Source: Longimycelium tulufanense | Lineage (GTDB): Bacteria > Actinomycetota > Actinomycetes > Mycobacteriales > Pseudonocardiaceae | Direction of reading: 5' to 3' | Length of the DNA stretch: 64,000 nucleotides | Assembly (NCBI RefSeq): GCF_014645795.1 | Contig: NZ_BMMK01000002.1 | Span: 30,982 to 94,981 of the forward strand | In this document: positions 1 to 9,673 of the stretch, one piece after another | Layout of the letters: every line of letters starts with the position of its first letter | How positions within the stretch are numbered: position 1 is the first letter of the stretch | Notes under the pieces: model-generated | Seen by the model: the letters and a program-made list of their open reading frames with translations, nothing else | What the model was told of the DNA's origin: nothing | Databases searched by the model: none | Position numbers and translations under genes: made by a program

Positions 1-17
1 CCCGCGCCCGGTCGTGC

Positions 18-2345
18 TCAGCAGGGGCCGAGGTCCTCCCAGACGCCCCACTCATCTGTGGTGCCGGGCTCCTCGCCCTGGGTCCACCACTTCGCACGCC
101 ACGCGTGGCTCTTGTGCGAGACGGTGTCACCGGCGGTGTACACCTCGGTGCGGTCCCACGCCGGCGCATGGCAAACCGGCGGTGGGGTCGTGGTCGTCGT
201 GGCGGTCGTCGTCGCCGTCGTGCTGGTCGGGGTCGTGGTGTTGGTCGGCGTGCCACCAGCCGTTTGTCGGCCCAGATCCTGCTGCACCGCATAGGTCCTT
301 CCCCCGGAGGACACGGTGTAGTTCGCCGGCCCGGAGATCGGCAGGTAGTAGGTGAGCTGGACCTCGGTGGACTGCCCGGGTGCGAGGGTCTGCCAGTTGG
401 GCAGGCGCAACGCGACCCGGTGAAAGTCTCCCTTCAGGCCGCCCCGGTTCGGCCCGGTGTGGTCGCTGCTGATCACCGAGAGGCTCCATCCGGACTGCTG
501 CGCCATGTTGGCCGGTGCGGCCGTCGGATAGTCGAACTGGATCTCGGTTCCGCCCGGCAGTGTCTGCTGGGAGTTGTTGGTGATCCGCAGTTTCGGACTG
601 ATCGGATAGTTGTTGTCACCCAGGGCGAATCCGGTGAGTTCGAATCGGACGTCGAGGGTGTCGTACGGCATCGTTCGGTTGGCGCGCCTGGTGTTGTACG
701 GCGTGGCGGTGCGAAAGGAGTCGTAGAGCCTCGTGGTCAGGGTGGAGCCCATGAAGTACTCACCCCTGCCGTCGTCCCAGGCGAAGTCGCCGGCGAGCTC
801 CCAGAACATGACGCCGCCGAGCCCGGTGTCCACCACGTACTCGACCTTCGTCGCCAGGGACTGCTCATCCTCGGTGGACAGGAACACCTTCTTGTCGTTG
901 TTCCAGAGCCAGGGCGCGACGAGGGTGGTGTCGTAGTGCCGGGCGTAGGTTCCGGTCAGCCGGTCCTCGGGGTCGTTGTCCGGGTCGAGCCCGTAGGACC
1001 TCAGGTAACTTCCGGCGATCCCCCTCTCCAGGTTCTTGGCGTGCCACATCGGGTTGGAGCCGGCGCCGACCTCCGTGCCGTCCTCGATGTCGTGCCAGAT
1101 GTTGTCGATGCCGCGTGCACCGTCACCGCACGTGGCCAGGCCGTTCGGGCATTCACTGCCGACCGCCTCGCCCCACAGTCCGTTGGTGCCACCGGTGACG
1201 TTGCGCCAGCCGCGGGTGTAGTAGGGCAGGCCGATGTTGATGCGGCCCGCCTGGACGCCGCCACGGAAGTAGTGCGCGGCCCAGTCGGTGTTCAAGTATC
1301 CGATCCCGCCGTACTGCGGGGTGTCGTAGACGTTCCAGTGCTTCAGCTCGGCGTCGTTGCCGTCGTCGTAGAGCGCCGCGTTCGGGCCCACGAACTCGTT
1401 CCAGGCACCGTGCAGGTCATACGACATGATGTTGATGTAGTCCAGGTACTGGAATACCTGGAAGTGCTCCATGCCGCGCAGCAGGTAGCCGGAGGACGGA
1501 GCTGCAACAGTGAGCATGTAGTACCTGCCGTCGGTCGCGCTGGCGGCGTCCAGCTTCTCCCGCAACGTCTTCATCAGCTCGACGTAGCTCCGCATGAGCC
1601 CCGCGCGTCGGGGGTTCGCGATGTTCCAGTCGAGGGGGTTGCCCGCATCCTTCATCGACGTCGGGTATTCGTAGTCGATGTCGACGCCGTCGAAGCCGTA
1701 GGTGCGCAGGAAGGAGACGACGGAGTCGGCGAAGGTGTTGATGCCCGCGGTGTTGACGCTGTTGTTGGCGTTCGTGGTCATGCTGTAGAAGCCGCCGCTG
1801 GCAACCCGGTCGCCGTTGTCGTCCAGGTAGCCCCCGGTCTCGGCCCAGCCACCGACCGAGATGAGCGTCTTGACGTCGGGGTGCTGCTTCTTGAACTTGT
1901 TCAGCAGGTTGAAATGCCCCTTGAAGGGCAGGCTCGGGTCCATCTCGGCCCCCGGAACGGTGGGCCACTCCATCCCGGTCGCGGGGTTGTTCGGGTTGGT
2001 GGTGCCGACGGAAACCTCGTTGTCCGGGCCGACATGGGCGAAGGCGTAGTTGATGTGGGTGAGCTTGTTCCACGGGACGTTGTTGACCAGGTAGGCCGGC
2101 TGCCCGTTCTTGCCGTGCCGCCACCCGGTGAAGTAACCGATCACGCGGCGCGCGGAGCTCATCCGCTCCCGGCCCTCGGTGTCGTAGATGTCGCAGTAGG
2201 GCACCGCGACGCCGGGCGTGCGGTACAACCCGTCCGGCCGGCACTGCTCGTGGTGGGCCGCCTGGGAGCGGCCGGTCGCGCCGACCACGAGCAGCCCGGC
2301 TAACAGGCCGAGCAGGGATAGCAGGGGAATAACGCGTCTGGTCAC
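18..2345 (-). CDS. Secreted GH18 chitinase with C-terminal chitin-binding module
   Basis: Predicted extracellular chitinase. The GTG at 2345 is chosen because GGAGGT lies six bases upstream; it gives 775 residues. The frame stays open upstream to 2561, but without a start signal. Residues 1-30 form a signal peptide ending near RSQA-AHH. The GH18 barrel spans about 64-550: SVGGW is at 163-167 and the catalytic motif DGVDIDYE at 219-226, with Glu226 the expected proton donor. It is followed by a beta-sandwich-like module (about 590-695), a Thr/Pro linker, and a Trp-rich domain of CBM5/12 type (about 725-775) that should bind chitin. Two DasR-like sites 240-275 bases upstream suggest induction by N-acetylglucosamine or chitin breakdown products (inference from Streptomyces). 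Function is secure; the middle module is not firmly classified. Confidence 0.95.
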   Translation of the reverse strand: MTRRVIPLLSLLGLLAGLLVVGATGRSQAAHHEQCRPDGLYRTPGVAVPYCDIYDTEGRERMSSARRVIGYFTGWRHGKNGQPAYLVNNVPWNKLTHINYAFAHVGPDNEVSVGTTNPNNPATGMEWPTVPGAEMDPSLPFKGHFNLLNKFKKQHPDVKTLISVGGWAETGGYLDDNGDRVASGGFYSMTTNANNSVNTAGINTFADSVVSFLRTYGFDGVDIDYEYPTSMKDAGNPLDWNIANPRRAGLMRSYVELMKTLREKLDAASATDGRYYMLTVAAPSSGYLLRGMEHFQVFQYLDYINIMSYDLHGAWNEFVGPNAALYDDGNDAELKHWNVYDTPQYGGIGYLNTDWAAHYFRGGVQAGRINIGLPYYTRGWRNVTGGTNGLWGEAVGSECPNGLATCGDGARGIDNIWHDIEDGTEVGAGSNPMWHAKNLERGIAGSYLRSYGLDPDNDPEDRLTGTYARHYDTTLVAPWLWNNDKKVFLSTEDEQSLATKVEYVVDTGLGGVMFWELAGDFAWDDGRGEYFMGSTLTTRLYDSFRTATPYNTRRANRTMPYDTLDVRFELTGFALGDNNYPISPKLRITNNSQQTLPGGTEIQFDYPTAAPANMAQQSGWSLSVISSDHTGPNRGGLKGDFHRVALRLPNWQTLAPGQSTEVQLTYYLPISGPANYTVSSGGRTYAVQQDLGRQTAGGTPTNTTTPTSTTATTTATTTTTPPPVCHAPAWDRTEVYTAGDTVSHKSHAWRAKWWTQGEEPGTTDEWGVWEDLGPC

Positions 2346-2586
2346 TGGTCGACCTCCGGTGTCCTGCGGGGCCCGCACCCCACCGGCGGTCGCGGGCGGC
2401 CACCGGCCCGATGGCCCTCGCCCACGCCCGCCCCGCGTTGCCACGGGTGGCCCGCGCCCGGCCGCCGGGCAGGCGCGAAGCAGGGATTGAGCGGGCCGCG
2501 CGACCGCCTGTCGACCGGGGAGATCCTGCAGGGGCACGGCGTCGCGCGTGACCCGTGCCACGACGCCGTGGTGCGGCGACCGTAAG

Positions 2587-2620
2587 AGGTCTAGACCTTC
2601 ACGTCAATAGGTCTAGACCA
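2587..2620. promoter_or_regulatory. Two DasR-like (dre) operator sites
   Basis: A perfect 12-bp palindrome AGGTCTAGACCT lies at 2587-2598, and a second copy, AGGTCTAGACCA (10-bp palindromic core), at 2609-2620. Their centres are 22 bp apart, about two helical turns. They match the core GGTCTAGACC of the dre element bound by the GntR regulator DasR in Streptomyces chitinase promoters. They lie in the 316-bp gap between the divergent chitinase and membrane-protein genes and could serve either or both. The rest of this gap shows nothing further except a TACCTT hexamer at 2650-2655, a possible -10 for the rightward gene. Confidence 0.85.
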
Positions 2621-2661
2621 GAAGGCGTACGCCGGGTCCGGCTCCCGGCTACCTTTGTGGC

Positions 2662-3693
2662 ATGCGCCGCCGCTCCCCCCGACTGTTGCGACTCGGTCTG
2701 GTCCGCAACGCCCACGCCAACACCCACCTCGACGCATTCGTGGTTTCCGGGGTCAGCACGGTGCTCATCACCCGCGGCTACCTGCACCTCGCCGGCTACC
2801 CGCAGGTCGGGGGCCGCACGTTGCACATCGCGCACGTCCTGCCGGGCGGGCTCCTCATGCTGGTGGCGCTGGTGTTGTTGCTGTCCTACGTCGGCCCGGT
2901 CGTGCGGCCCGCCGCGGCGGTGCTGGGCGGCATCGGTTTCGGGCTGTTCATCGACGAGGTGGGCAAGTTCGTCACCCGGGACAACAACTACTTCTACCGG
3001 CCCTCCGCCGCGATCATGTACGTGGTGTTCGCCGCGGTGGTGCTGACGGTGCACATGCTGCACAACCGCCGGCCGCTGGATCCCCGGGAGCACCTGGCGA
3101 ATGCCGTCGACCACGCGGTCGAGGGCGTGGCCGGCGGGTTGTCGCCGCGCCGCCGGGGCGAGGCCGATGCCCAGCTCCGGGCCGCTGGCGCGGATCCGTG
3201 CCGAGAGCAGGTGGCCGCCCTGTTGACCATATGCCCCGCCAATGACCTGGAGCTTCCCGCACCGGTGCTGACGGCCAAGGCATGGCTACGACGCACGTTC
3301 CGCAGGCTTGCCCGTCGCCGCACCGTGCGGCTCGGGGTGTTGGTGTTGCTGGTTCTACAGGTTGTGGCCGCGCTCGCGATCGCGGTGGACGAGGCCCGAG
3401 GGACCGAGGGAGGCACAACCCTGAGCTTCCACGGGGTGCTCGGGGGCAGCGTGGTGTCGGCGGTGTTCATCGTGCAGGGGTTGTTGCGGCTGCGCCGCGA
3501 CCCGCTGGGCGCCATGCAGACGTTCCAGCTGGCCGTGCTGGTGTCCCTCCTCGTCACCCAGGTCTTCCAGTTCGCCGAGGCGCAGTTCGCCGCGGTGGGT
3601 GGCGTGCTGGTCGACCTGATCCTCCTCGGGCTGCTCACCGCCGAGGCCGACCGGCTACGCCATCAGTTGACCGCTCCCACAGCGGGCTCGTAG
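2662..3693 (+). CDS. Polytopic membrane protein of unknown function
   Basis: A 343-residue integral membrane protein that I cannot assign to a function. Hydrophobic segments cluster at about 30-55, 65-85, 90-115, 125-145, 225-245, 265-285 and 295-335, with a charged cytoplasmic-looking stretch between (about 150-215, containing HRR and PRRRGEA). There is no signal peptide and no recognisable catalytic motif. The ATG at 2662 has no Shine-Dalgarno sequence, but TACCTT (2650-2655) ends six bases before it, which fits a leaderless transcript. It is divergent from the chitinase and has DasR-like sites 40-75 bases upstream, so co-regulation with chitin use is possible but unproven. It ends 4 bases from the convergent P450 gene. 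Confidence 0.8.
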   Translation: MRRRSPRLLRLGLVRNAHANTHLDAFVVSGVSTVLITRGYLHLAGYPQVGGRTLHIAHVLPGGLLMLVALVLLLSYVGPVVRPAAAVLGGIGFGLFIDEVGKFVTRDNNYFYRPSAAIMYVVFAAVVLTVHMLHNRRPLDPREHLANAVDHAVEGVAGGLSPRRRGEADAQLRAAGADPCREQVAALLTICPANDLELPAPVLTAKAWLRRTFRRLARRRTVRLGVLVLLVLQVVAALAIAVDEARGTEGGTTLSFHGVLGGSVVSAVFIVQGLLRLRRDPLGAMQTFQLAVLVSLLVTQVFQFAEAQFAAVGGVLVDLILLGLLTAEADRLRHQLTAPTAGS

Positions 3694-3697
3694 CCAC

Positions 3698-4915
3698 TCA
3701 GCCGAAGCGGAGGGGTAGGGCGTCCGGGCCGCTGACCCCGATGGGGTGACGCCAGGTCACCGGGCCGGCGATCGTCGGTGGGCCGAGGCGGGAGGCGAGG
3801 GCCGGCAGCGCTTCGGCGAGTTCGGTGCGTGCCGTCGCGGCGCCGAGGCAGAAGTGCGGACCCGCGCCGAAGGTGAGGTGGGCCGCCTCGCGGGTGACGG
3901 TGATGTCGAATGCGTCGCCGTCCGCGAAGACCCGCGGGTCACGCTGTGCCGACTGCACGCACAGCATGAGAAAGGTCCCGGCCGGAAGGTGCAACCCGTG
4001 GTAGTCGACGTCCTGGGCGGCAACCCGGAAGATCACCGGCACCGACGGGCACCAACGCATGACCTCCTCGACCGTCTGTGCCGCCAGTTCGGGCCGCTCC
4101 CGCAGCACCGCCCACTGCTCCGGGTACTTGCTGAACGCGACCATGGCGTGGGCCAGCTGGTGTCGCGTGGTGTCGTGCGCGGCGAAGATCAGGGTGACGA
4201 CGAGGTTGAGCAGTTCGTCAGTGCTGATGGTGTTCTCGTCCCGTTGCGCCCGAAGGAGATCGGAGATCAGGTCGTCCTTCGGCTCGTCCTCCCGTCGCCT
4301 GACCAGCTCCGCAACGTAGCCGTAGAGACCCGTCACCGACTCCTCGACGCGGGGAAGAAGCCCACGGTCGTGGTCGAGCCCGAACACCAGGCCGATGTTG
4401 CTGCTCCAGCGCCGGAAGGTGTCGTAGTCCTCGGCAGGTACGCCGAGTAGACGACACATGACCGTCACCGGCAACGGATCGGCGAACATGTCGACGAAGT
4501 CGCAGACGTCGGTGGTTGCCAGGCGCTCCGCCAGCCGCTCGGCCGCGGTTCGGATGAACGGGCGGAGTTCCCTGGACACGCGCGGTGTGAACGACTTGCT
4601 CACGAGCTGGCGCAGGCGAGCGTGGTCCACACCGTGCCGGTGCAGGATCAACTGAACGAACCAGTCGTGGACGAGTCCACCGGTGACGTCGTTCCGTTCG
4701 AGGAAAGCACGACCGTTCTGGACCAGTCGGGAGTCCCGGAGCAGCTCCTGGACCTCGGCATACCGGAGCACGAGGGGCCCGACGGGTGTCTCCGCCCACC
4801 AGTTCTGCTCCCGTGCCACGGCCACCTGGGGGCGGTCGAAGGTGAACCCGGATGCGGTGACGTCGAGGAAGGGAACGTTTCCCGACGATGACGAGGTCTG
4901 CGCTGCTGTCGACAT
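3698..4915 (-). CDS. Cytochrome P450
   Basis: A 405-residue soluble bacterial P450, a haem monooxygenase of unknown substrate. The ATG at 4915 is chosen because GGAAGGA precedes it by six bases and gives the usual length; the frame is open about 86 codons further upstream. The I-helix oxygen-activation motif reads AAHDTT, the K-helix ExxR is EVMR in EEVMRWCP, and the haem-binding loop is FGAGPHFCLG with Cys356 as the expected haem ligand. No ferredoxin, ferredoxin reductase or biosynthetic gene lies next to it, so redox partners must be encoded elsewhere. The neighbour downstream is convergent. Confidence 0.95.
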   Translation of the reverse strand: MSTAAQTSSSSGNVPFLDVTASGFTFDRPQVAVAREQNWWAETPVGPLVLRYAEVQELLRDSRLVQNGRAFLERNDVTGGLVHDWFVQLILHRHGVDHARLRQLVSKSFTPRVSRELRPFIRTAAERLAERLATTDVCDFVDMFADPLPVTVMCRLLGVPAEDYDTFRRWSSNIGLVFGLDHDRGLLPRVEESVTGLYGYVAELVRRREDEPKDDLISDLLRAQRDENTISTDELLNLVVTLIFAAHDTTRHQLAHAMVAFSKYPEQWAVLRERPELAAQTVEEVMRWCPSVPVIFRVAAQDVDYHGLHLPAGTFLMLCVQSAQRDPRVFADGDAFDITVTREAAHLTFGAGPHFCLGAATARTELAEALPALASRLGPPTIAGPVTWRHPIGVSGPDALPLRFG

Positions 4916-5802
4916 GGTCGTCCTTCCGGCGGGAGCTGCGGGTTCCCGCCACGGCGGCAAACACCCATGTTCCCGCCGGAAAATGAGGCCCGGTAGACGC
5001 ATTTGGCGGGCATGCACTGCTCCTGGAGACAGAACCACCCGGGCCAGAGAGGGTGCGTACGAAACCCGGCGCTCGTCGGTCAAGGGGCCAGCCGGGTCGT
5101 TGTTGTCGACGAGCGGGGCCGTGTGGTGGCCGACAGGGCTGATGCCGGCGGATGTCCTGCCCGGCTCCCCCATGGGCTTCCCAGCCGCGCCGAGCGTAGG
5201 TTGCCACGCTGTTGACCGTGTTGACGTGCGCGACGCGGAACGACCGGTGCTGGGCTTCCTGTGTCCCGGCGAGGCATCCGTCCGCTGTCTGCCCGGCCCG
5301 GACCACGCGCACGGTGCCCAGCCAGTCCGTTGTGGAGCAACACGGCGTCTCGGCCGAGCCTGGCGACCCAGGTCGTCGGGCTTGCGAACCCACAGGGACC
5401 ACGGGTCAACCTCTCGGGTGATCGTGGCGATTACCTGATGAATCCGGATTGCGGTCCGGCACTAACAGCCGGGATCCACTCGAACGTGTACGCAACTAAG
5501 CCTCAAGTATCCGCGACAGCAACCTCCACGCACGCACTCAGTCACAGAACGCCTCTCCATCCCGTGTGATACCCACGCTACCGAGGAGTACATCCGGCCG
5601 AGATCACCACGTTGTGCGCCAGATTCTGGCGCCGGGTAAGACCTTTTCGCGGTCGCCCGGTTGCGGGCTGTGGTGAGTCATCCACTGTAGACGCACACCG
5701 GAACAGCCAACCGACGGACACGTGTGGGCCGGCGCTGGCCCTCCGTCGGTGAACGCGTTCCCCAACCGTGGCGGTGTCCACCATTGGAGAAAGGACCGCG
5801 GA
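4916..5802. other. Long intergenic region without a supported gene
   Basis: About 890 bases between the divergent P450 and secreted-protein genes. The open frames here are short or overlap the P450 region out of frame, and none has a Shine-Dalgarno start, a domain or a signal peptide that I can recognise. The part from about 5400 to 5700 is visibly richer in A and T than its surroundings, as expected of promoter DNA. I see no RNA gene or large inverted repeat. Confidence 0.5.
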
Positions 5803-6540
5803 ATGTCGACAGTTCAACCCATACTGAGACGACTTGTGTCGATCGGTGCGGCGCTTCCGCTCGCGCTCGTGAGCACGGCACCGGCAGCCATGTCGACGCA
5901 GCTACCCCCACTCGCGCCGGTACCGACCCCCATACCGCAGCCGCCTGTCGACCTACTGACGTGTACCTCGGAGGACCCGGAGATCCTCAGCGACGCTGAC
6001 CCGATCACCATGGTCCTCGAGGTCAGGTGCGGCACCGTGATCGACCCGCCGATCGACCTGCCCATCGGCTTGCCGACCGACGTGGCGATAGCCGAGGTCA
6101 CCAACACCGTCACCGGCCGGGCCTGCAAGCTGGACGGAGCAGTGGCCAAGCCGGTGGGGAACGCGGTCGAGAGCGAGATGAAGGTCACCTGTCAGGGTTC
6201 CGACGGCGTCCAGGTGGACCAAGAGATCGTCGTGCGCGGAGTCGAGATTCCCGAGCCCCCGGAGCTGCCCGTACCCGTGCCCGTCCGAGCTCCGGTCGAG
6301 GAGATCGCCAAGAGCATGGCCACGAGTGGCATCAGGCCGGCAGAGGCGATCAACGCCAACGTGACCGTCACGGCGAGGATCACGCCCAAGGCTGTCGAGC
6401 CCGACCTCCCGTCCCGCCAGCAAGTGCTCTCGCTGGTGACCGAAGGCACCGTGACGAGCATCTTCGACAGGGTTGACGGTGGGATCTCCACGAGGAACGA
6501 GGAGCTCGTCATGGCGCAGGCTCCCGTCAGCCTGCTGTGA
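5803..6540 (+). CDS. Secreted protein of unknown function
   Basis: A 245-residue exported protein not assigned to a family. The ATG at 5803 has AAAGGA seven bases upstream, which decides it over an in-frame upstream start. Residues 1-30 look like a Sec signal peptide (positive MSTVQPILRR, then a hydrophobic stretch ending in Ala-rich APAAM). The start of the mature chain is Pro-rich; the body is acidic and Val-rich with two cysteines in the first third and another in the middle, compatible with an extracellular beta-rich fold. There is no lipobox or second membrane segment. It stands 126 bases before the next gene on the same strand; a functional link is not shown. Confidence 0.8.
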   Translation: MSTVQPILRRLVSIGAALPLALVSTAPAAMSTQLPPLAPVPTPIPQPPVDLLTCTSEDPEILSDADPITMVLEVRCGTVIDPPIDLPIGLPTDVAIAEVTNTVTGRACKLDGAVAKPVGNAVESEMKVTCQGSDGVQVDQEIVVRGVEIPEPPELPVPVPVRAPVEEIAKSMATSGIRPAEAINANVTVTARITPKAVEPDLPSRQQVLSLVTEGTVTSIFDRVDGGISTRNEELVMAQAPVSLL

Positions 6541-6666
6541 GCCATCGGGCGAGGGTGGCGTTCGGGACGACCGGACCGCTCCGAGCGCCACCCGAAGCCC
6601 GGCCGCCACGCCTGCGCACGACCGTTCCGAGTTGCAGAGATCCAATGGCAGCGGATCATCGTCCGC

Positions 6667-7206
6667 GTGGAACGCGGAACCTTCCTCCCCGCCCTCGGCC
6701 TGGTGATCGCCAGCGTCGCGATGCTGGTCGTCCCGGTGTGGGTCAACGCCAGCGTTGCCGCACCCGTGGTCGAACCCGGTCACCGTGAGACGCTGACCGA
6801 TCCGTACGGCGGCCAGATCGTGGGCGAGCTCGATCCGCTCGCCGGCTGGCAGGTCACGGCGCGTTCCGGTGCCCGTTCCCTCACCCTCGCCCGGGACCGG
6901 GCCACGGTGACGATCAAGGTCGTCAGCAACGTCACCGACCTGGAGCGCTGGTTCAACCGACAGGCGCGCACGATCCTGCTCAGCGAGCGGGAAGTCAACG
7001 TGTGCCGCACCGGTGACTACGTCACCCCCACCGGTCTCCCCGGGCTGCACGGTGAGCTGCGCGGGTCCCGCACCGGCGAGATCTACCTGGTGGGCCGCCC
7101 CGGTGGCACCGCTTACGGCGTCCAGCTTTCTGGGCCACCTGGGCAGTGGGAGCACACCCGGGACGACGTGCGGCAGGTTGTCGACACCGTGGAGGTGACG
7201 CAATGA
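6667..7206 (+). CDS. Membrane-anchored protein of unknown function
   Basis: A 179-residue protein with one N-terminal hydrophobic segment (about 6-30) and an extracytoplasmic domain rich in Thr, Val and Arg. The GTG at 6667 gives a sensible N terminus, although it lacks a clear Shine-Dalgarno sequence. The soluble part (GWQVTARSGARSLTL, ending RQVVDTVEVTQ) resembles the small secreted stress-domain proteins common in actinomycetes, but I cannot name the family. The stop overlaps the ATG of the PrsW-like gene (ATGA at 7203-7206), so the two are probably translationally coupled and may act together. Confidence 0.8.
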   Translation: MERGTFLPALGLVIASVAMLVVPVWVNASVAAPVVEPGHRETLTDPYGGQIVGELDPLAGWQVTARSGARSLTLARDRATVTIKVVSNVTDLERWFNRQARTILLSEREVNVCRTGDYVTPTGLPGLHGELRGSRTGEIYLVGRPGGTAYGVQLSGPPGQWEHTRDDVRQVVDTVEVTQ

Positions 7207-8340
7207 GCTCACCCGCCACCGTGCCGTCCTCCTCCACCCACGCGTTCTGGCACCCGCGCCGCTGGGGGTTGTGGGCCTACGTGCTCCTCATCGCTCTTGG
7301 ACTGTTCACCTTCGGTTTTTCCTCGCTGCTCGTACCGACCGCGATAGCGCCGGGCGCGTTCTGGGTGTGGCTGGTGCCCAACACCGTTCTCGCCGTGGTG
7401 TTCGTACTCGTCATCCGGGCGCTCGACGCCTTCGAGAAGGAGCCGGGGGCGTTGTTGGTCGCGGCTTTCGTGTGGGGCGCCTTTGCCGCGACCGGGCTCG
7501 CCATCAGCGCCAACGACGCGCTTCTCACTCTGATCGGCAAGGTCACCGGACCGCAGTTCGTCACCGCATGGGGTCCCGCGCTCGTCGGACCCACCACGGA
7601 GGAGTGGCTCAAGGGCCTCGGCGTGATCGCCGTCCTGCTCATCAGCGCCAAACACGTGCAGCGCCCGCTCGACGGCCTGATCTACGGGGCGATGTGCGGA
7701 TTGGGCTTCCAGGTGGTGGAAAACCTCACCTACGCGTTCAACGGTGCACTGGAAAACCCGAACTCCGACGTCGAAGGGGCGCTGGGGGTCACCCTGATCC
7801 GGTTCATGATCGGCGTGGGCAGCCACACCCTCTACAGCGGCATCGTGGGCTTGGGACTGGGTTACGCGATCACCCAGACCGACCGGTCCTGGCCCCCGCC
7901 GCCTCCTGGTGGCGGCCGGGCTGTACCTGGCCGGCTGGGGTGTGCACTTCCTGTGGAACGCCGGGGAGATCGCCCTGCCGGGCACGCTTGGCGGGCTGCT
8001 GACGCTCCCCCTCAAGCTCGCCGTGGTCATCGCGTTCTTCGTGCTGGCCTACCGGTACGGCGCCCGCCGGGACTTCCAGTGGTTCGCCGCGACGGTCCGG
8101 GACGAGCCGCCGGACGTCATCACCGAGGCGGAGGTCACCGCACTCCGCACGCTGCGGTCACGCCGTAAGGTGGCTCGGCGGTTCGGACGCCAGCGTCGCA
8201 AGCTCGTCCGGCAACTGCACACGGCGCAGCTTCAGGTGGCGATCGTTCGTGACCGAAGCGGAGATCCACACGCACCCGAGGTCGAGGTTGTACGGAACCA
8301 GGTACGGGCTCTGAAGCGGAAGCTTGCGACCCTCGACTGA
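7203..8340 (+). pseudogene. PrsW-family membrane protease, apparent frameshift
   Basis: A PrsW-type intramembrane metalloprotease whose reading frame breaks near residue 230. The first frame, from ATG 7203, holds several membrane helices, the EExxK motif (TTEEWLKG, Glu133/Glu134), the VVENLTY motif and the conserved His in SHTLYSGIVG. It then runs into a Pro/Arg-rich nonsense tail that ends at 8168. The natural continuation (LLVAAGLYLAGWGVHFLWNAG, followed by a basic tail) is in another frame and ends at 8340. A run of five C at 7893-7897 lies exactly at the break: with four, the frames join. All motifs precede the break, so a truncated protein might keep part of its activity. This is either a real mutation or a base-calling error in the C run. 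Confidence 0.8.
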
Positions 8341-8497
8341 GCCTGTCCTGCTCTGTCCTGCCGTCGGTCACGCGCGATTCACCTTGTGCGGCGTCTACCG
8401 CGTCCTGCGGTACCTGCTCAACGCAGGGGAGGGCATGGACTTCGGGGGTGGGATCGGCCGAGCACCTCAGACCGATGCCACCCCGAGTCGCCGACAA

Positions 8498-9649
8498 CTA
8501 CAGGCCAAGTTGGCGGGCGATGAGCATGCGTTGCACCTCACTGGTGCCCTCACCGATCTCCAGAATCTTGGCGTCCCGGTAGAACCGTCCCACCGGGTAC
8601 TCGTTCATGAAGCCGTAGCCGCCGAAGATCTGGGTCGCTTCGCGCGCGTTGTCCATGGCGGCGTTGGAGGACACCAGCTTGGCGATGGCAGCCTCCTTCT
8701 TGAATACCTCGCCCCGCAGCATCTTCGCCGCAGCATGGTAGTAAGCCAGTCGCGCGGTGTGTGCCCGCACCTCCATGTCGGAGATCTTGAACTGGATGGC
8801 CTGGAACTCGCCGATCTTGTGGCCGAATGCCTCCCGCTCCCTGGCGTAACGAACCGACTCGTCCACGCAACCCTGGGCCAGGCCGACCGACAGCGCCGCG
8901 ATGGCCACCCGTCCCTCGTCGAGGGTCTGCAGGAACTGGGCATAGCCGCGACCGCGCTCGCCGAGCAGGTTTTCCGCCGGTACCCGACAGTCCGCAAAGG
9001 ACAGTTCCCGGGTGTCGGACGCGTTCCACCCAACCTTCGAGTACTTCTTGGAAACGGTGAAGCCCGGTGTTCCGGCGGGCACGATGATGGTCGAGATCTC
9101 CTTGCGACCGTCGGGTGTCCGGCCGGTCACCGCCGCCACGTTGACCAGCGAGGTCATGGCGGTTCCGGAGTTCGTGATGAACGCCTTGGTGCCGTTGATG
9201 ACCCACTCGTCGCCGTCGAGCCGGGCGCTCGTGCGCATGCCGCTGGCATCCGAGCCGCTGCCGGGTTCGGTAAGGCCGAACGCGGCCAGCCGTTCCCCCG
9301 CGCACAGCTCGGGCAGCCACCGCCGCTTCTGTTCCCCGGTGCCGAAGCGGTGGATGGGCATTGCGCCGAGCGAGACGCCGGCCTCCAGGGTGATGGCCAC
9401 CGACGAGTCGACCCTGGCGAGCTCCTCCAGTGCGAGACAGAGCGCGAAGTAGTCGCCGCCCATGCCGCCGTGCTCCTCCGGGAACGGCAGGCCGAACAAG
9501 CCCATCCGACCCATCTTCCGCACGATCTCGTACGGGAACTCGCTCCGCTCGTAGAACTCGCCGATGACCGGCGCGACCTCCTCGCGGGCGAACTCCTCGA
9601 CCGTCTTGCGGAGTGCCTCGTGCTCCTCGCTCAACCGGTGGTCCAGCAT
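8498..9649 (-). CDS. Acyl-CoA dehydrogenase (branched/short-chain type)
   Basis: A FAD-dependent acyl-CoA dehydrogenase of 383 residues that forms the alpha,beta-double bond in acyl-CoA. The family signatures FGLTEPGSGSDASG and FGGYGFMNEYP are present, and the catalytic base is the Glu of EIGEGTSEVQR near the C terminus. Isovaleryl-CoA dehydrogenases carry their base elsewhere, so a 2-methylacyl or short straight-chain substrate is also possible. The ATG at 9649 has GGGAG five bases upstream; a GTG at 9661 would add four residues. It is last of three co-directional genes, 24 bases after the carboxylase alpha gene. The set resembles the mycobacterial accD1-accA1-fadE19 operon for leucine and isoleucine degradation. 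Confidence 0.93.
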   Translation of the reverse strand: MLDHRLSEEHEALRKTVEEFAREEVAPVIGEFYERSEFPYEIVRKMGRMGLFGLPFPEEHGGMGGDYFALCLALEELARVDSSVAITLEAGVSLGAMPIHRFGTGEQKRRWLPELCAGERLAAFGLTEPGSGSDASGMRTSARLDGDEWVINGTKAFITNSGTAMTSLVNVAAVTGRTPDGRKEISTIIVPAGTPGFTVSKKYSKVGWNASDTRELSFADCRVPAENLLGERGRGYAQFLQTLDEGRVAIAALSVGLAQGCVDESVRYAREREAFGHKIGEFQAIQFKISDMEVRAHTARLAYYHAAAKMLRGEVFKKEAAIAKLVSSNAAMDNAREATQIFGGYGFMNEYPVGRFYRDAKILEIGEGTSEVQRMLIARQLGL

Positions 9650-9673
9650 CGTTGCTCCCACGCTCCCACGTCT

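Noticed and set aside
4683-5438. A 251-codon rightward frame next to the P450 gene
   Set aside because: Mostly antisense to the P450 start region, with Arg/Ser-rich translation and no start signal.
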